Source of the DNA: Phycobacter azelaicus
GTDB lineage: Bacteria > Pseudomonadota > Alphaproteobacteria > Rhodobacterales > Rhodobacteraceae
Assembly: GCF_014884385.1 (NCBI RefSeq)
Contig: NZ_WKFH01000003.1
Span: 2,884,001-2,948,000, forward strand
Reading direction: 5' to 3'
DNA length: 64,000 bases
Part shown: one piece after another, positions 17,363 through 26,895 of the stretch
How positions within the stretch are numbered: the stretch's first letter is position 1
Layout: the number at the start of each line of letters is the position of its first letter
The notes under the pieces: generated by a model
What the model saw: the letters and a program-made list of their open reading frames with translations, nothing else
Told to the model about the DNA's origin: nothing
Databases searched by the model: none
Position numbers and translations under genes: made by a program

Positions 17363-18175
17363 TTACTCGTCAATCTGGCGCCCCATGATGGCCAGTGCTT
17401 GCTGGTAGACGGTTGCTGCGTTCCATTCCTTCAGGACCCTGTGGTTCGGTTCCCCCGGCTGATAGCCCTTGCCGCGCTTCCAGCCCTTTTTGCGCAGGAA
17501 GTGGGCGGTGGAGGCGAGGGCATCCTGCATGTCGTAAAAATCAACGCGGCCATCTCCGGTCCAATCCACACCATAGCGCAGTGCATTTCCGGGCAGGAAC
17601 TGGGTATGGCCTACCTCGCCATGTTTGGCCCCCAGCGTTTGCGATGTAATCGCGCCCTGGTCCACTAGTTTGAGGGCGCCGATGGCGTGGGGTTCGAAAA
17701 ACTCCGAGCGACGACAATCATAGGTCAGGGTCACGATGGCGGACACCACCTGGCTGTCTCCCATAAAGTTGCCAAAGGCGGTTTCCATGCCATGGATGGC
17801 AATCAGAATTCCGGCAGGTACGCCGTATTTCTTCTCTAGTGCCGCATAAAAGGCGGAATTGCGGGCTTTGCGCTTTCGCCCCTGCGCCACGATTGTGGCC
17901 GAGCCGCGCAACTGCATGAATTTGTCAAGACTATAGCGAAAGCTCTTCTGGTTGCGGTCCGCTGATATGGTGCGGCTGGCGTAGCTTGCGCTCTGCAGCG
18001 CCTTCAGTCCTTTCGCCCTCACGCCTGCGCGCGTCGCCTCACGGGCGAACTCCGCTTTCCAGGCCTCAAACCCCGCCGAGGTGTTGCCGCATGTCGCCGC
18101 AGCCGCAGTAACGGGCAACAGAGGCAAAAGGGAGAGGCAGAGAACTGGCAGAATTCGCATGGATTTGGCTTTCAA
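17363..18175 (-). CDS. Lytic murein transglycosylase, MltB-like
   Basis: Cleaves peptidoglycan glycan strands in the periplasm. The 270 residues start with a signal peptide (cut near TAAAATCG, no lipobox cysteine at the processing position of the MltB type). The catalytic region reads IAIHGMETAFGNFMG, where E is the expected acid (about residue 131), and the family stretches GEVGHTQFLPGNAL and DWTGDGRVDFYDMQDALAST follow. The C-terminal peptidoglycan-binding domain of many relatives is absent. No convincing longer start is seen. Confidence 0.9.
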   Translation of the reverse strand: MKAKSMRILPVLCLSLLPLLPVTAAAATCGNTSAGFEAWKAEFAREATRAGVRAKGLKALQSASYASRTISADRNQKSFRYSLDKFMQLRGSATIVAQGRKRKARNSAFYAALEKKYGVPAGILIAIHGMETAFGNFMGDSQVVSAIVTLTYDCRRSEFFEPHAIGALKLVDQGAITSQTLGAKHGEVGHTQFLPGNALRYGVDWTGDGRVDFYDMQDALASTAHFLRKKGWKRGKGYQPGEPNHRVLKEWNAATVYQQALAIMGRQIDE

Positions 18176-18255
18176 ATGGGTAGGATGACCTGATCCTAGC
18201 GTGAGGCGACAAAAAGTGCATGGGAAAGCCAGCGGGTTTCGCCCCCTTGGTGGCC

Positions 18256-19524
18256 TCAGTCAAAGGCGGTCGGTGCAGCCAAAGCCAGCCCGCTTGCGAC
18301 AGCGGTCAGGGATTTCCCGCTCTCCAGAACCGCATTCCTGCAAAGTTCTTGCATGTGTCCGTGCAGGCAGGACAGCAGGGCAGAGCCGCCCACAAGCACG
18401 ATCCGTCCGACATCCAGTGGTGACAGCCCTGCCATCTGCAGGGTTTCTTTAGCTGCCTTCGTCAACTCTGCCATCTGGGCTTTCAGCAATTCGCTCAGTT
18501 CAGCGCGGGTCAAAGACGCCTTGAGCCCGCGTTCCAGCACTGCCAGATAAATCTGTGCCGAGGGCACCTCCGGCTGATTGCTCGCAATCTTGGCGTGCTC
18601 CACTGCAAAGGCGATGTCATGGCCTAGATGATCCTCCAGCGTTGCGACCAAACGGGACAGTTTTTCCTGTTCAACCGCGTGGCGCCTCAGGTCGCGGGCC
18701 GTGCGCAGCTCATCTGGCGTATAAAGAAAAGGGATCATCTGCCAGCTGGAAAGATCGTTGAAGATACGGTTCGGGGCGGGCAGGGTGCCGGGGCCGAAAC
18801 TGTCCCGGATCTGGCTGCCACGTCCGAGGAGCGGCATCGCCTTGGCAAGACTGATCCGCTGATCGAAATCGGTTCCACCCAAACGGATACCGTGCGAGGC
18901 AAGGATCTCTGTCGTCCCGTCGGCACTTTGGCGAAACGCCGTGAAATCCGAGGTCCCGCCGCCGATATCCACGATGAGACCAACACCCGGTTGTGGCGTC
19001 GTGGCCCGCAGCGCGGCTTCAGGTTCGAACATGAAGCGGACGTCTTCAAAGCCTGCTGCCCGGTAGCAAGCGCGCAGATCCTCTTCGGCGCGAGCGTTGC
19101 GCGTCTCATCCTTGCTGTGAAAGCGCACCGGGCGCCCCGACAGCGCATTGGTGAACTCCATGCGGGTTTGCGCCTCGGCCCGGCTTTTCAGCTCGGCGAG
19201 AAAGCGGGCGATCACATCGGCGAATGTCATCCGTTTCCCGCCAAAGTGTCGCTCCTCATGAAGCAGCGGCGTGCCAAGAAGGCTTTTAAGCGCTCGCATG
19301 AAACGACCTTCGTCGCCCGCAATGAGGCCGCGAATTGCGCTGTTGCCGATCCTCATGCGCCCGTCCCGAGCGTCAAAGAAAACCGCGGTCGGCAGCGAGG
19401 ATTCGCCCGGTTCGAGTTCGATCAGAAACGGCTCCCCCGCAACGGCGAGCCCGGCGGCCGAATTCGACGTTCCAAAGTCGATGCCAAGCGTGGCGGCGGG
19501 GCGGGAGGGAGCGTGGTCCGTCAT
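18256..19524 (-). CDS. Hsp70-family protein, YegD-like
   Basis: A 422-residue actin-fold ATPase of the Hsp70 superfamily. Phosphate loops are GIDFGTSNSAAG (about 13-24) and VDIGGGTSDFTAF (about 185-197), and the adenosine motif is VLVGGSALLSCL near 380. The protein ends soon after the nucleotide-binding domain, with no substrate-binding beta-sandwich or lid, as in E. coli YegD, whose role is not settled. The start at 19524 (MTDHAPSRPAATLG) follows an AAAGGAC ribosome site. The upstream extension to 19581 is rejected as it has no such site. Confidence 0.85.
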   Translation of the reverse strand: MTDHAPSRPAATLGIDFGTSNSAAGLAVAGEPFLIELEPGESSLPTAVFFDARDGRMRIGNSAIRGLIAGDEGRFMRALKSLLGTPLLHEERHFGGKRMTFADVIARFLAELKSRAEAQTRMEFTNALSGRPVRFHSKDETRNARAEEDLRACYRAAGFEDVRFMFEPEAALRATTPQPGVGLIVDIGGGTSDFTAFRQSADGTTEILASHGIRLGGTDFDQRISLAKAMPLLGRGSQIRDSFGPGTLPAPNRIFNDLSSWQMIPFLYTPDELRTARDLRRHAVEQEKLSRLVATLEDHLGHDIAFAVEHAKIASNQPEVPSAQIYLAVLERGLKASLTRAELSELLKAQMAELTKAAKETLQMAGLSPLDVGRIVLVGGSALLSCLHGHMQELCRNAVLESGKSLTAVASGLALAAPTAFD

Positions 19525-19646
19525 GGCGCGTGTCCTTTGTCCAAGGGGAGACGCTTTAGACCTCGGGGCTACGGGTTTCAAGTCGGTCTACAGCCGCAGG
19601 TTTGCCTGTGGCGATTTCCCCGCAGAAGGCGGAGCACTAGGGCGCC

Positions 19647-20840
19647 TCAGTGAAAACTCGCAGACGGCAGGCCTACGCGAAACGTTGCGCCGTGTCCTTT
19701 TTCAGAGACAACCTCAATCATTCCACTGTGGTTCGCGCAGATGCGTCGACAAAGGGTAAGACCGATACCGGACCCATCGTAATCTGACGCATGGTGCAGA
19801 CGGCTAAAAAGCTCAAAGATCTGAGGCTGGTTTTCCAGCTCTATGCCTATACCGTTGTCAGACACCTCGATCTGCGCCAGACCGGCGGAGGTATTGGGTT
19901 TTGCATGGATGCGCACCTTCGGCGTGTTGCCTGAAGGTTGAAACTTAATGCCGTTCGAAATCAGGTTCTGGAACAAGCAGCGCAGTTGCATGCGATTGCC
20001 GACGACCTGTGGCAGAGGGCCGAAGGAGACATCCGCACCATTGTGCTTGATCTCTCCCTGCAGGTCGTCCAGCAACTCTGTCATCAGATGGTTGAGGTCA
20101 ATGGGCTCTTTGCCGACCCTCGCCCCCAATACTCTTGAGTACTCCAGAATATCCGTCATCTGATCCAACATGCGGTTGGCTGTCTTTTGGCTTTGTCGGA
20201 GCAGAAACAAGCCTTCGTCGTCCAGGCCACTGGCGTCGGCTTCAAGTTCCTGCAGCAGCAGGTTCAGCGTGCGGGCAGGGGATTTCAGATCATGGGCGAC
20301 TGCATATGTAAACTCTCGTTGCTCGCGGTTGACCTGTTCCGCCTGCAGCAAGGCTGCTTTCATCTTGATTGCATCAGAAACGCAGGACGCGAGCTGCTGC
20401 ATCAGCGCAAGCTCCTCGTCGCTCCACGCGCGAGGCTCGGTCTCGATCACGCAGAGGGCGCCGATGGGCTGCCCATCGGGCATGTGAACTGGGACGCCGA
20501 GATAGGCGATCACCCCAAGATCGGGAATCGCAAGGTTGCTGGAGACAAGCGGCATGGTACGCGCGTCTTCGACAACCAATGGCGCGTTGGCCGTTACAAC
20601 ATGTTGGCAAAAGGAATGTGACAGCGGGGTCTGCCGGCGACTGGCCCACGGTTCCGATAGCCCAAGGTGACTGGTGAAAAACTGGCGGTCGTTGGTGCGG
20701 TCAACCGTTGAGACCAATGAAACCGCCGCGCCAGTGATGCGCCTCGCCAATTGGGTGAGATTGTCGAATTCTGGTTGATCGTGTCCGTCAACAAGTTCGA
20801 GTTCGCTGAGATTGAATTTCTGCAAGGGGCTATCAGGCAT
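19647..20840 (-). CDS. GAF-domain sensor histidine kinase
   Basis: A soluble 397-residue kinase. Residues 20-165 form a GAF sensor domain (PLSHSFCQHVV and GVIAYLGVPVHMPDGQPIGA are typical). The dimerisation domain has the phospho-acceptor histidine in YAVAHDLKSPARTL (about 180), and the ATPase domain shows the N-box NLISNGIKF, G1 DNGIGIE and G2 DYDGSGIGLTLC. There is no membrane segment, so it senses a cytoplasmic signal. No response regulator is adjacent. An AAGGTCC site precedes the ATG at 20840; a TTG three codons upstream is less likely. Confidence 0.9.
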   Translation of the reverse strand: MPDSPLQKFNLSELELVDGHDQPEFDNLTQLARRITGAAVSLVSTVDRTNDRQFFTSHLGLSEPWASRRQTPLSHSFCQHVVTANAPLVVEDARTMPLVSSNLAIPDLGVIAYLGVPVHMPDGQPIGALCVIETEPRAWSDEELALMQQLASCVSDAIKMKAALLQAEQVNREQREFTYAVAHDLKSPARTLNLLLQELEADASGLDDEGLFLLRQSQKTANRMLDQMTDILEYSRVLGARVGKEPIDLNHLMTELLDDLQGEIKHNGADVSFGPLPQVVGNRMQLRCLFQNLISNGIKFQPSGNTPKVRIHAKPNTSAGLAQIEVSDNGIGIELENQPQIFELFSRLHHASDYDGSGIGLTLCRRICANHSGMIEVVSEKGHGATFRVGLPSASFH

Positions 20841-20973
20841 GTTTTGCAAGGGACCTTTGTTTGATGCAGCAGAGTCGCATTGCGTAAAGATACCGTTAAG
20901 GGGCGCCTGTAGTGTCCTCTGTCATGCGCGGTTCCAGCGCGGAAGGTCGTGAAACTGGCGGGTGTGGACAAGA

Positions 20974-20998
20974 AAAGAGCGCCCGTTGGGCGCTCTTT
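20974..20998 (-). terminator. Terminator after glnA
   Basis: An 11-bp stem, AAAGAGCGCCC paired with GGGCGCTCTTT around a 3-base loop, then a TTCTTG tail on the minus strand. It lies about 20 bases past the glnA stop. Confidence 0.88.
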
Positions 20999-21018
20999 CC
21001 AAATCACTCAGCTTGCTG

Positions 21019-22425
21019 TTAGCAGCTGTAATACATGCCGTATTCGACCGGGTGCGGGGTGTGCTCGTAGGTTTCCACCTCTTCCATCTTGAGCGCGATG
21101 TAGCCCTCGATCTGGTCTTTGGTGAAGACGTCACCCTGCAACAGGAAGTCGTGATCAGCCGCCAGGGACTCCAGCGCTTCACGCAGGGAGCCGCAGACGG
21201 TCGGGATGTCAGCCAGCTCTTCGGCGGGCAGATCATAGAGGTTCTTGTCCATGGCTTCGCCCGGATCAATCTTGTTCTTGATGCCGTCAAGGCCGGCCAT
21301 CAGCAGGGCCGCAAACGCCAGGTAGGGGTTTGCTGCCGGATCGGGGAAGCGGGCCTCGACGCGCTTGGCTTTCGGGCTTTCGGTCCACGGAATACGCACG
21401 CAGCCGGAACGGTTACGGGCGGAGTAAGCGCGCAGAACGGGGGCTTCGAAGCCCGGGATCAGACGCTTGTAGGAGTTGGTGGACGGGTTGGTGAAGGCGT
21501 TCAGCGTTTTTGCGTGCTTCAGGATGCCGCCGATGAAGTACAGGGCTTCCTGCGACAGGTCCGCGTATTTGTCGCCTGCAAAGAGCGGCTTGCCGTCCTT
21601 CCAGATCGACATGTTGACGTGCATGCCGGTGCCGTTGTCGCCTGCGATGGGTTTCGGCATGAAGGTTGCCGATTTGCCGTAGGCGTGCGCGACGTTGTGG
21701 ATCACGTATTTGTACTTCTGCAGCTCGTCCGCCTGTTTGGTCAGACTGTCAAAGATCAGGCCCAGCTCGTGCTGACAGGAGGCAACCTCGTGGTGGTGTT
21801 TGTCCACTTTCATGCCCAGACGTTTCATGGTCGAGAGCATTTCCGAACGCAGGTCTTGGGATTCGTCCACCGGGTTCACCGGGAAGTAGCCGCCCTTGAC
21901 GCCGGGACGGTGACCCATGTTGCCGGTTTCATACTCGGCATCGGTGTTCCAGGACGCGTCAGTCGCATCAACTTCGTAGGAGACCTTGTTGATCGAGTTG
22001 GAAAAGCGCACATCGTCAAAGAGGAAGAATTCCGCTTCGGGGCCCATGTAGGCCACATCGCCGATGCCCGAGGATTTAAGGTAAGCTTCGGCCTTTTGTG
22101 CGGTGCCGCGCGGGTCACGCTCGTAGGCTTCGCCGGTGTCGGGTTCAACAACCGAGCAGTGGATGCAGATCGTCTTTTCCGCATAGAAGGGATCGACATA
22201 GGCGCTGTCGGTGTCGGGCATCAGTTTCATGTCGGAAGCCTCGATCGACTTCCAGCCTGCGATCGACGAGCCGTCGAACATGAAGCCTTCTTCCAGGAAG
22301 TCTTCATCGACCTGGTCGGCCATGATGGTGACATGCTGCAGCTTGCCGCGCGGGTCGGTGAAGCGGATGTCGACGTATTCGGCATCTTCTTCCTTGATCA
22401 GCTGAAGAACTGCGTCCTTGCTCAT
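21019..22425 (-). CDS. glnA: Glutamine synthetase type I GlnA
   Basis: Makes glutamine from glutamate and ammonia with ATP; dodecameric. The 468 residues start [20 protein letters not shown] after the ribosome site GAGAGGAAAC. Family motifs include [11 protein letters not shown] (about 50), the ATP-binding [21 protein letters not shown] (split here for length: [13 protein letters not shown] then NMSIW) and the adenylylation-site region near [10 protein letters not shown] (Tyr about 399), so control by GlnE is expected. It follows glnB after 94 bases, the usual alphaproteobacterial glnBA operon. Confidence 0.98.
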   Translation of the reverse strand: MSKDAVLQLIKEEDAEYVDIRFTDPRGKLQHVTIMADQVDEDFLEEGFMFDGSSIAGWKSIEASDMKLMPDTDSAYVDPFYAEKTICIHCSVVEPDTGEAYERDPRGTAQKAEAYLKSSGIGDVAYMGPEAEFFLFDDVRFSNSINKVSYEVDATDASWNTDAEYETGNMGHRPGVKGGYFPVNPVDESQDLRSEMLSTMKRLGMKVDKHHHEVASCQHELGLIFDSLTKQADELQKYKYVIHNVAHAYGKSATFMPKPIAGDNGTGMHVNMSIWKDGKPLFAGDKYADLSQEALYFIGGILKHAKTLNAFTNPSTNSYKRLIPGFEAPVLRAYSARNRSGCVRIPWTESPKAKRVEARFPDPAANPYLAFAALLMAGLDGIKNKIDPGEAMDKNLYDLPAEELADIPTVCGSLREALESLAADHDFLLQGDVFTKDQIEGYIALKMEEVETYEHTPHPVEYGMYYSC

Positions 22426-22519
22426 TTTGTTTCCTCTCCGTAAGAAAATCGGTGTTGCTGTATCGCACCTGCGTCGCGGCCCTGAGGCAGTCTTTGTTGC
22501 AGGCGGGGATATTTGGTTG

Positions 22520-22870
<351 letters not shown>

Positions 22871-22948
22871 TCACAACCTTGTCGAAGGTGGTCAGATCAT
22901 TTCTAAATGCCGTGGACAATGGATACTGCTCAACTTGCCGGAAAATCA

Positions 22949-22963
22949 GCCTGCAAAACAGGC
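22949..22963. promoter_or_regulatory. Inverted repeat between glnB and nnrE
   Basis: GCCTG and CAGGC flank a 5-base A-rich centre in the 172-base divergent region. glnB is commonly nitrogen controlled, and the size resembles an NtrC half-site pair, but the sequence does not match the NtrC consensus well. Role uncertain. Confidence 0.3.
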
Positions 22964-23030
22964 AGATGTGATTAAAAAATAATCTACGCGCCTAAAAACT
23001 GAGCGGTTTTGAATCGCAGGAGCCTGAAAG

Positions 23031-23774
23031 ATGACCGAACTGCTGACCGCCGCCCAGATGCGCGCCATCGAACAGGCCGCCATCGAGTCAGGTGAGGTGA
23101 CCGGCCTTGAGCTGATGGAGCGGGCAGGGCAGGGCGTCGTGGAGGCGATTTTCGAGGAATGGCCTGAGCTGGACACCCCCGGCAAAAGCGCTGTGGTGCT
23201 TTGCGGTCCCGGCAACAATGGCGGCGACGGGTTCGTTGTGGCGCGGCTGTTGAAAGCGCGCGGCTGGGAGGTGGAGGTGTTTCTCTACGGAGACCCGGCC
23301 AAGCTGCCGCCCGATGCGAAGGTGAATTATGAGCGGTGGCTGGAACTGGGGCCGGTAGGTGACATTCTTCGCGTTAGAGAGGTCAAGCTGCTCGGTGGAC
23401 ACAATAAAAAGACCCGGGTTTGGTCCGAAAAGCCATTGGCGCAATGGGATGACGTGGTGTTGATTGATGCCCTGTTCGGGACTGGAGTTAGTCGTCCGTT
23501 AGAAGAAGACCTCAGAGAGGTCATCAGGGACATCGAATTGCTATCAGGCGCAGAAAAGCGCGTGGCGATTGATGTGCCGAGCGGGTTACATTCTGACACC
23601 GGTGTGTTTGTTGACTTCGCGCCTTGCGAGTTGGACGAGATGTGGGAAGCAGTGGAGTTTGTTCCAATCGAGGCAAATCTCACGGTTACATTCCATCTTC
23701 CAAAACGCGGACAGGTGATGAGGGATGGTGTGAAGGCCTGCGGAAAGCTAGTGGTAAAGAGCATAGGGCTATGA
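23031..23774 (+). CDS. nnrE: NAD(P)HX epimerase NnrE
   Basis: Interconverts the R and S forms of hydrated NAD(P)H so that NnrD can repair them. The 247-residue protein has the YjeF-N motif CGPGNNGGDGFVVARLL (about residues 62-78), the DALFGTGVSRPL loop and the metal/catalytic AIDVPSGLHSDTG. Relatives in Rhodobacteraceae are usually fused to the dehydratase; here the frame ends in TGA overlapping an ATG (ATGA). From about 23345 the base composition falls and codon use becomes unlike the first 300 bases. An AGGAG site precedes the start. Confidence 0.92.
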   Translation: MTELLTAAQMRAIEQAAIESGEVTGLELMERAGQGVVEAIFEEWPELDTPGKSAVVLCGPGNNGGDGFVVARLLKARGWEVEVFLYGDPAKLPPDAKVNYERWLELGPVGDILRVREVKLLGGHNKKTRVWSEKPLAQWDDVVLIDALFGTGVSRPLEEDLREVIRDIELLSGAEKRVAIDVPSGLHSDTGVFVDFAPCELDEMWEAVEFVPIEANLTVTFHLPKRGQVMRDGVKACGKLVVKSIGL

Positions 23775-24667
23775 ACAACAAAAATTTGAAAGCGCCACTA
23801 GCTTCCACCCTCGAGCCATACTCTCTCGATGACCTGCCAGATCTAAGAAAGGTTTGCGGCCACAAATTCTCCCACGGTCACGCCCTGATCCTTTCGGGTG
23901 GTGCGGGCAAGACCGGCGCGGCGCGGCTGTCGGCGCGCGGCGCGCTTCGGATCGGGGCGGGGCTGGTGACGCTCGGCGTGCCACCTGGCGCCCAGCAGGA
24001 GGTCGCCTGCCAGATCACCGCGCTGATGCTGCAACGGGTGGCAGATGCTGAGGCTTTGGCAGAGGTTCTGGAAGATAGCCGCCTCAATGCCCTCTGCCTT
24101 GGCCCCGGAATGGGCCTTGATCGCGCGCGGGATCTTGTGCCTGCAGCCTTGGCGGCCAAGCGGGCAACCGTGCTGGATGCCGATGCGCTCTCGGCCTTTG
24201 GGGAGGCACCGGACGAGCTCTTTTCCATGCTGCATCAAAACTGCGTGCTGACGCCCCATGGCGGCGAATTTGCGCGGCTCTTCCCGGATATTGCCGAAAA
24301 ACTGAACGCCCCCGCTACCAAAGGCCCGGCCTATTCCAAGGTGGACGCCACGCGCGAGGCTGCCGCGCGGGCGGGCTGTGTGGTACTGTTCAAGGGCGCC
24401 GATACGGTGATTGCAGCGCCGAATGGGCGCTGCTCGGTGAATTCCGCCCATTATGATCGCGCAGCGCCCTGGCTGGCGACCGCCGGGTCGGGCGATGTGC
24501 TGGCGGGTTTCATCACCGGTCTGCTGGCGCGGGGTTTTGCCCCGATGCAGGCGGCGGAAAGCGCCGCCTGGCTACATGTGGAATGCGCTCTGGAGTTCGG
24601 CCCCGGGCTGATCGCCGAGGACCTGCCGGAACAGATCCCCGCCGTCTTCCGCAAGCGTGGCCTTTAA
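23771..24667 (+). CDS. nnrD: ADP-dependent NAD(P)HX dehydratase NnrD
   Basis: Dehydrates S-NAD(P)HX back to NAD(P)H using ADP. The 298-residue product carries the YjeF-C/ribokinase-like motifs SHGHALILSGGAGKTGAA (about 36-53), LTPHGGEFARLFP and the nucleotide/catalytic LATAGSGDVLAGFITGLL near 238-255. The ATG overlaps the nnrE stop, so it is translationally coupled. The first 100 bases are AT-richer, like the end of nnrE; from about 23880 normal high-GC codon use returns. The stop overlaps the stop of the convergent Hint gene. Confidence 0.92.
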   Translation: MNNKNLKAPLASTLEPYSLDDLPDLRKVCGHKFSHGHALILSGGAGKTGAARLSARGALRIGAGLVTLGVPPGAQQEVACQITALMLQRVADAEALAEVLEDSRLNALCLGPGMGLDRARDLVPAALAAKRATVLDADALSAFGEAPDELFSMLHQNCVLTPHGGEFARLFPDIAEKLNAPATKGPAYSKVDATREAAARAGCVVLFKGADTVIAAPNGRCSVNSAHYDRAAPWLATAGSGDVLAGFITGLLARGFAPMQAAESAAWLHVECALEFGPGLIAEDLPEQIPAVFRKRGL

Positions 24668-25197
24668 GCTGCCGGGCGCAGATCCTTGCCTGCGGCCTGC
24701 GAGGTCGCGATTTCCATGCCATCGGCATAGATCACATGGGGGCGATCAAAGCTTAAGGTGCAGAGATCCAGCATCTGCAGACCCATGTCGCAGATGAACT
24801 CCCCGTCGATCAACTCGAACGCGGGGACGGCCGCCTGCGGCTGGCCATACATCGCCTTGGCGCGCCAATCGCGGATCAGAACTTTCTGGCTGAGCGGCAA
24901 GAGCAGGTCGCTGTCGGGGCGCGTATGCCCGAGCGATCCGGCGGTGAAGCGCACCGCATGCATCATGGCGCGGGAGCGGCGTACCCCTGAGAGGGGCGAA
25001 AACCCTTGCGTGCGCGTGATGACGTGATCGCCCGTTTTCAGGGTTTCAACGGCTTTCTCACCCTCGCGGGTCTGGACCAGGGTGCCCTTGATCAAGGCGA
25101 CCGAGGTCTGTGCCTCGGCGCTGTTGGTCCGTTCACGGCGACTTTGCATGATGCGCGCAAGGATTTGCTGCGCAGGCGGATTCGCTTGCGTTTTCAT
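24664..25197 (-). CDS. Hint-domain protein
   Basis: A 177-residue protein whose residues 35-140 match the Hint (hedgehog/intein-type) module frequent in Roseobacter proteins: KGTLVQTREGEKAVETLKTG then DHVITRTQGFSPLSGVRRS, and VLIRDWRAKAMYGQPQAAVPA. The usual catalytic cysteine at the start of Hint is not seen; the matching place has GTLVQT, so self-splicing is unlikely. No signal peptide or attached repeat domain is present. Function unknown. It converges with nnrD with overlapping stop codons. Confidence 0.75.
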   Translation of the reverse strand: MKTQANPPAQQILARIMQSRRERTNSAEAQTSVALIKGTLVQTREGEKAVETLKTGDHVITRTQGFSPLSGVRRSRAMMHAVRFTAGSLGHTRPDSDLLLPLSQKVLIRDWRAKAMYGQPQAAVPAFELIDGEFICDMGLQMLDLCTLSFDRPHVIYADGMEIATSQAAGKDLRPAA

Positions 25198-25421
25198 GTG
25201 AGTTACTCGCTCTGCCTCGGTGTGCTTTTTGTTTTTCGCTATATTAGGCGCAACAGGGCGCGCAGGTCTGCGGGTTTTTGCATGCGTGTGGTAAAGGTCT
25301 GAAAACGATGTGTCATTCTTGCCGCAATGGATAGTTTCGGCAGATGTGCGATTTTCTCTCGCATCCGGTTGCGGGCTTTGCTATTGAGCGGCCCACACAG
25401 GCCCTGATGGGAATGTGTCGT

Positions 25422-25506
25422 GCGGGTGTGGCGGAATTGGTAGACGCACCAGATTTAGGTTCTGGCGCCGCAAGGCGTGGGGGTTCAAGTCCCTTCACCC
25501 GCACCA
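25422..25506 (+). tRNA. tRNA-Leu (anticodon TAG)
   Basis: A full class II tRNA with encoded CCA. The acceptor stem pairs GCGGGTG with CACCCGC, the D-arm reads GGCGGAATTGGTAGACGC, the anticodon stem is CCAGA/TCTGG with TAG in a 7-base loop, a variable arm GCGCCGCAAGGCGT follows, and the T-arm GGGTTCAAGTCCC is canonical. It decodes CUA/CUN leucine codons. No integrated element is seen at its 3' end. Confidence 0.97.
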
Positions 25507-25595
25507 CTTTCACTGGAAACGGAGGTCTTCTCTTCCGGGCAGCGAAAACCGTTCTTGGGAAAAGACGCTAAGATTGCGGTTGCGCGTTGATGGTT

Positions 25596-26483
25596 TCAAT
25601 CCGAAACCGCGACCGGAAAGCTGAACTTGAAACACGTTCCGTGCCCCATGTCCGATTGAAGGTTCAGGGCACCTCCCCAGCTTTCTGCGACTTTCCTCGC
25701 GATTGCCAACCCAAGACCGCTTCCATCCCCCTTTTTTCGAGATTTCAGTTGGGCAAACGGTTCGAAGATGCGCTGGTGGAACTGCGGATCTATGCCTGGC
25801 CCGTTGTCCGCGATCAAAAAGACCGCGGTCTGATCTTGCATATGAGCTTCGATATGCACCTTCGGCGTGGCCTTGTCGCTGTGTTTGACGGCGTTGGATA
25901 TGAGATGGGTGAAGCAGATCTCAAAATCCTCTGCCACAGCTTCGATCTGCGAAAGAGGCGGGGCGATGGAGATGTCGAACCGACCCTCAGGCACGTGCAT
26001 GTCGGCAATTTCGGAGATCTTTGTCGGCACATCGATGATGGAGGGACTGGCTGCCGGGTCGGCGACGAGGGCATATTCCAGCAGACCAGCCAACATGCTT
26101 TCCATCAGGATCGTCTTGGTCGTGATAAGATCCAGATATTCGATCGCCCGTGAAGGGACGGTGCTGCCTTGCTCTTCGAATTCCTCGACGATCCACTCGG
26201 GCAGTGTTTTCATGGCACGCAGCGGCGCACGCAGATCATGTCCGATTTTGTGCGCTATGAGGTTCATGTCCGCCCGGGTCTGAGCGCAGCTTGTGCATTC
26301 ATCGGCTCTTGTCATGGCGGCACGTAACATGGCGCGACTGTCCTTGTCGTGAGGCGCGTTGTGGCCTTGGCTGACAGGATCCGCGTGCAGCTTGCTGACG
26401 TTCAAAGAGGCGCGCGATTGGGGGCTTTGCGGTTGGCCGGAAGGGCATTCAGCAGTTGTGCAGGGCCGTCTCGGATCAAACAT
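25596..26483 (-). CDS. Soluble sensor histidine kinase
   Basis: A 295-residue kinase without membrane segments. Residues 1-75 are a short, poorly structured region ending with a CxxC in ADECTSCAQTRADM. The phospho-acceptor lies in IGHDLRAPLRAMKTL (about residue 83), and the ATPase domain shows LISNAVKHSD, DNGPGIDP and GDGSGLGLAIARK. Its start overlaps the receiver gene upstream by 8 bases, so the two are coupled and probably cognate. The cysteine pair could bind metal or sense redox, which is a guess. Confidence 0.88.
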   Translation of the reverse strand: MFDPRRPCTTAECPSGQPQSPQSRASLNVSKLHADPVSQGHNAPHDKDSRAMLRAAMTRADECTSCAQTRADMNLIAHKIGHDLRAPLRAMKTLPEWIVEEFEEQGSTVPSRAIEYLDLITTKTILMESMLAGLLEYALVADPAASPSIIDVPTKISEIADMHVPEGRFDISIAPPLSQIEAVAEDFEICFTHLISNAVKHSDKATPKVHIEAHMQDQTAVFLIADNGPGIDPQFHQRIFEPFAQLKSRKKGDGSGLGLAIARKVAESWGGALNLQSDMGHGTCFKFSFPVAVSD

Positions 26484-26895
26484 GGGGATGGGGGTCTTTT
26501 CCCATTTGCGGTGCGAGGATTTCGGTTATGAGGTGCGGCTTCAAATCTGATTTCGTCACGATGCGTCTCACACCTGCGGCGCTTGCCTTGTCCCACATGA
26601 AAGGCGAGGGCCAATCGGATACGATGATGATAGGGATTTCTGACCAGTTCGCGGAGTGAGCCAATTCCATTGCGAAATCAGCTCCCTTTCCATCCGGCAA
26701 GGCATTGTCGAGCAGGATGAGGGATATTGGTTCCGCCCTGACGGCTGACCTCGCTTCCTGCAAGGTGCTGACAACCTTGATCGTGATGCCGCTCACCGCA
26801 AGCCGCGTGATGCGATAGATCATCTTCTTGTCGAAACTGTCATCCTCAACAATGAGACACTTTGGCGGCCTTTCTTCGAGTCTTACATGACCCAT
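26476..26895 (-). CDS. Single-domain response regulator
   Basis: A receiver domain alone, 139 residues. The acidic pocket is CLIVEDDSFDKKM, the phospho-acceptor aspartate is in ISLILLDNALPDGKGAD, the conserved Ser/Thr region is PIIIVSDWPS and the lysine is in VTKSDLKPH. There is no output domain, so it works through protein contacts or as a phosphate relay. The ATG at 26895 is preferred, but 26910 is also possible. Its 3' end overlaps the downstream kinase gene by 8 bases. Confidence 0.87.
   Translation of the reverse strand: MGHVRLEERPPKCLIVEDDSFDKKMIYRITRLAVSGITIKVVSTLQEARSAVRAEPISLILLDNALPDGKGADFAMELAHSANWSEIPIIIVSDWPSPFMWDKASAAGVRRIVTKSDLKPHLITEILAPQMGKDPHPHV

Noticed and set aside
20962..22443. 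493-codon plus-strand frame across glnA
   Set aside because: Antisense shadow of glutamine synthetase with no ribosome site or known motif.
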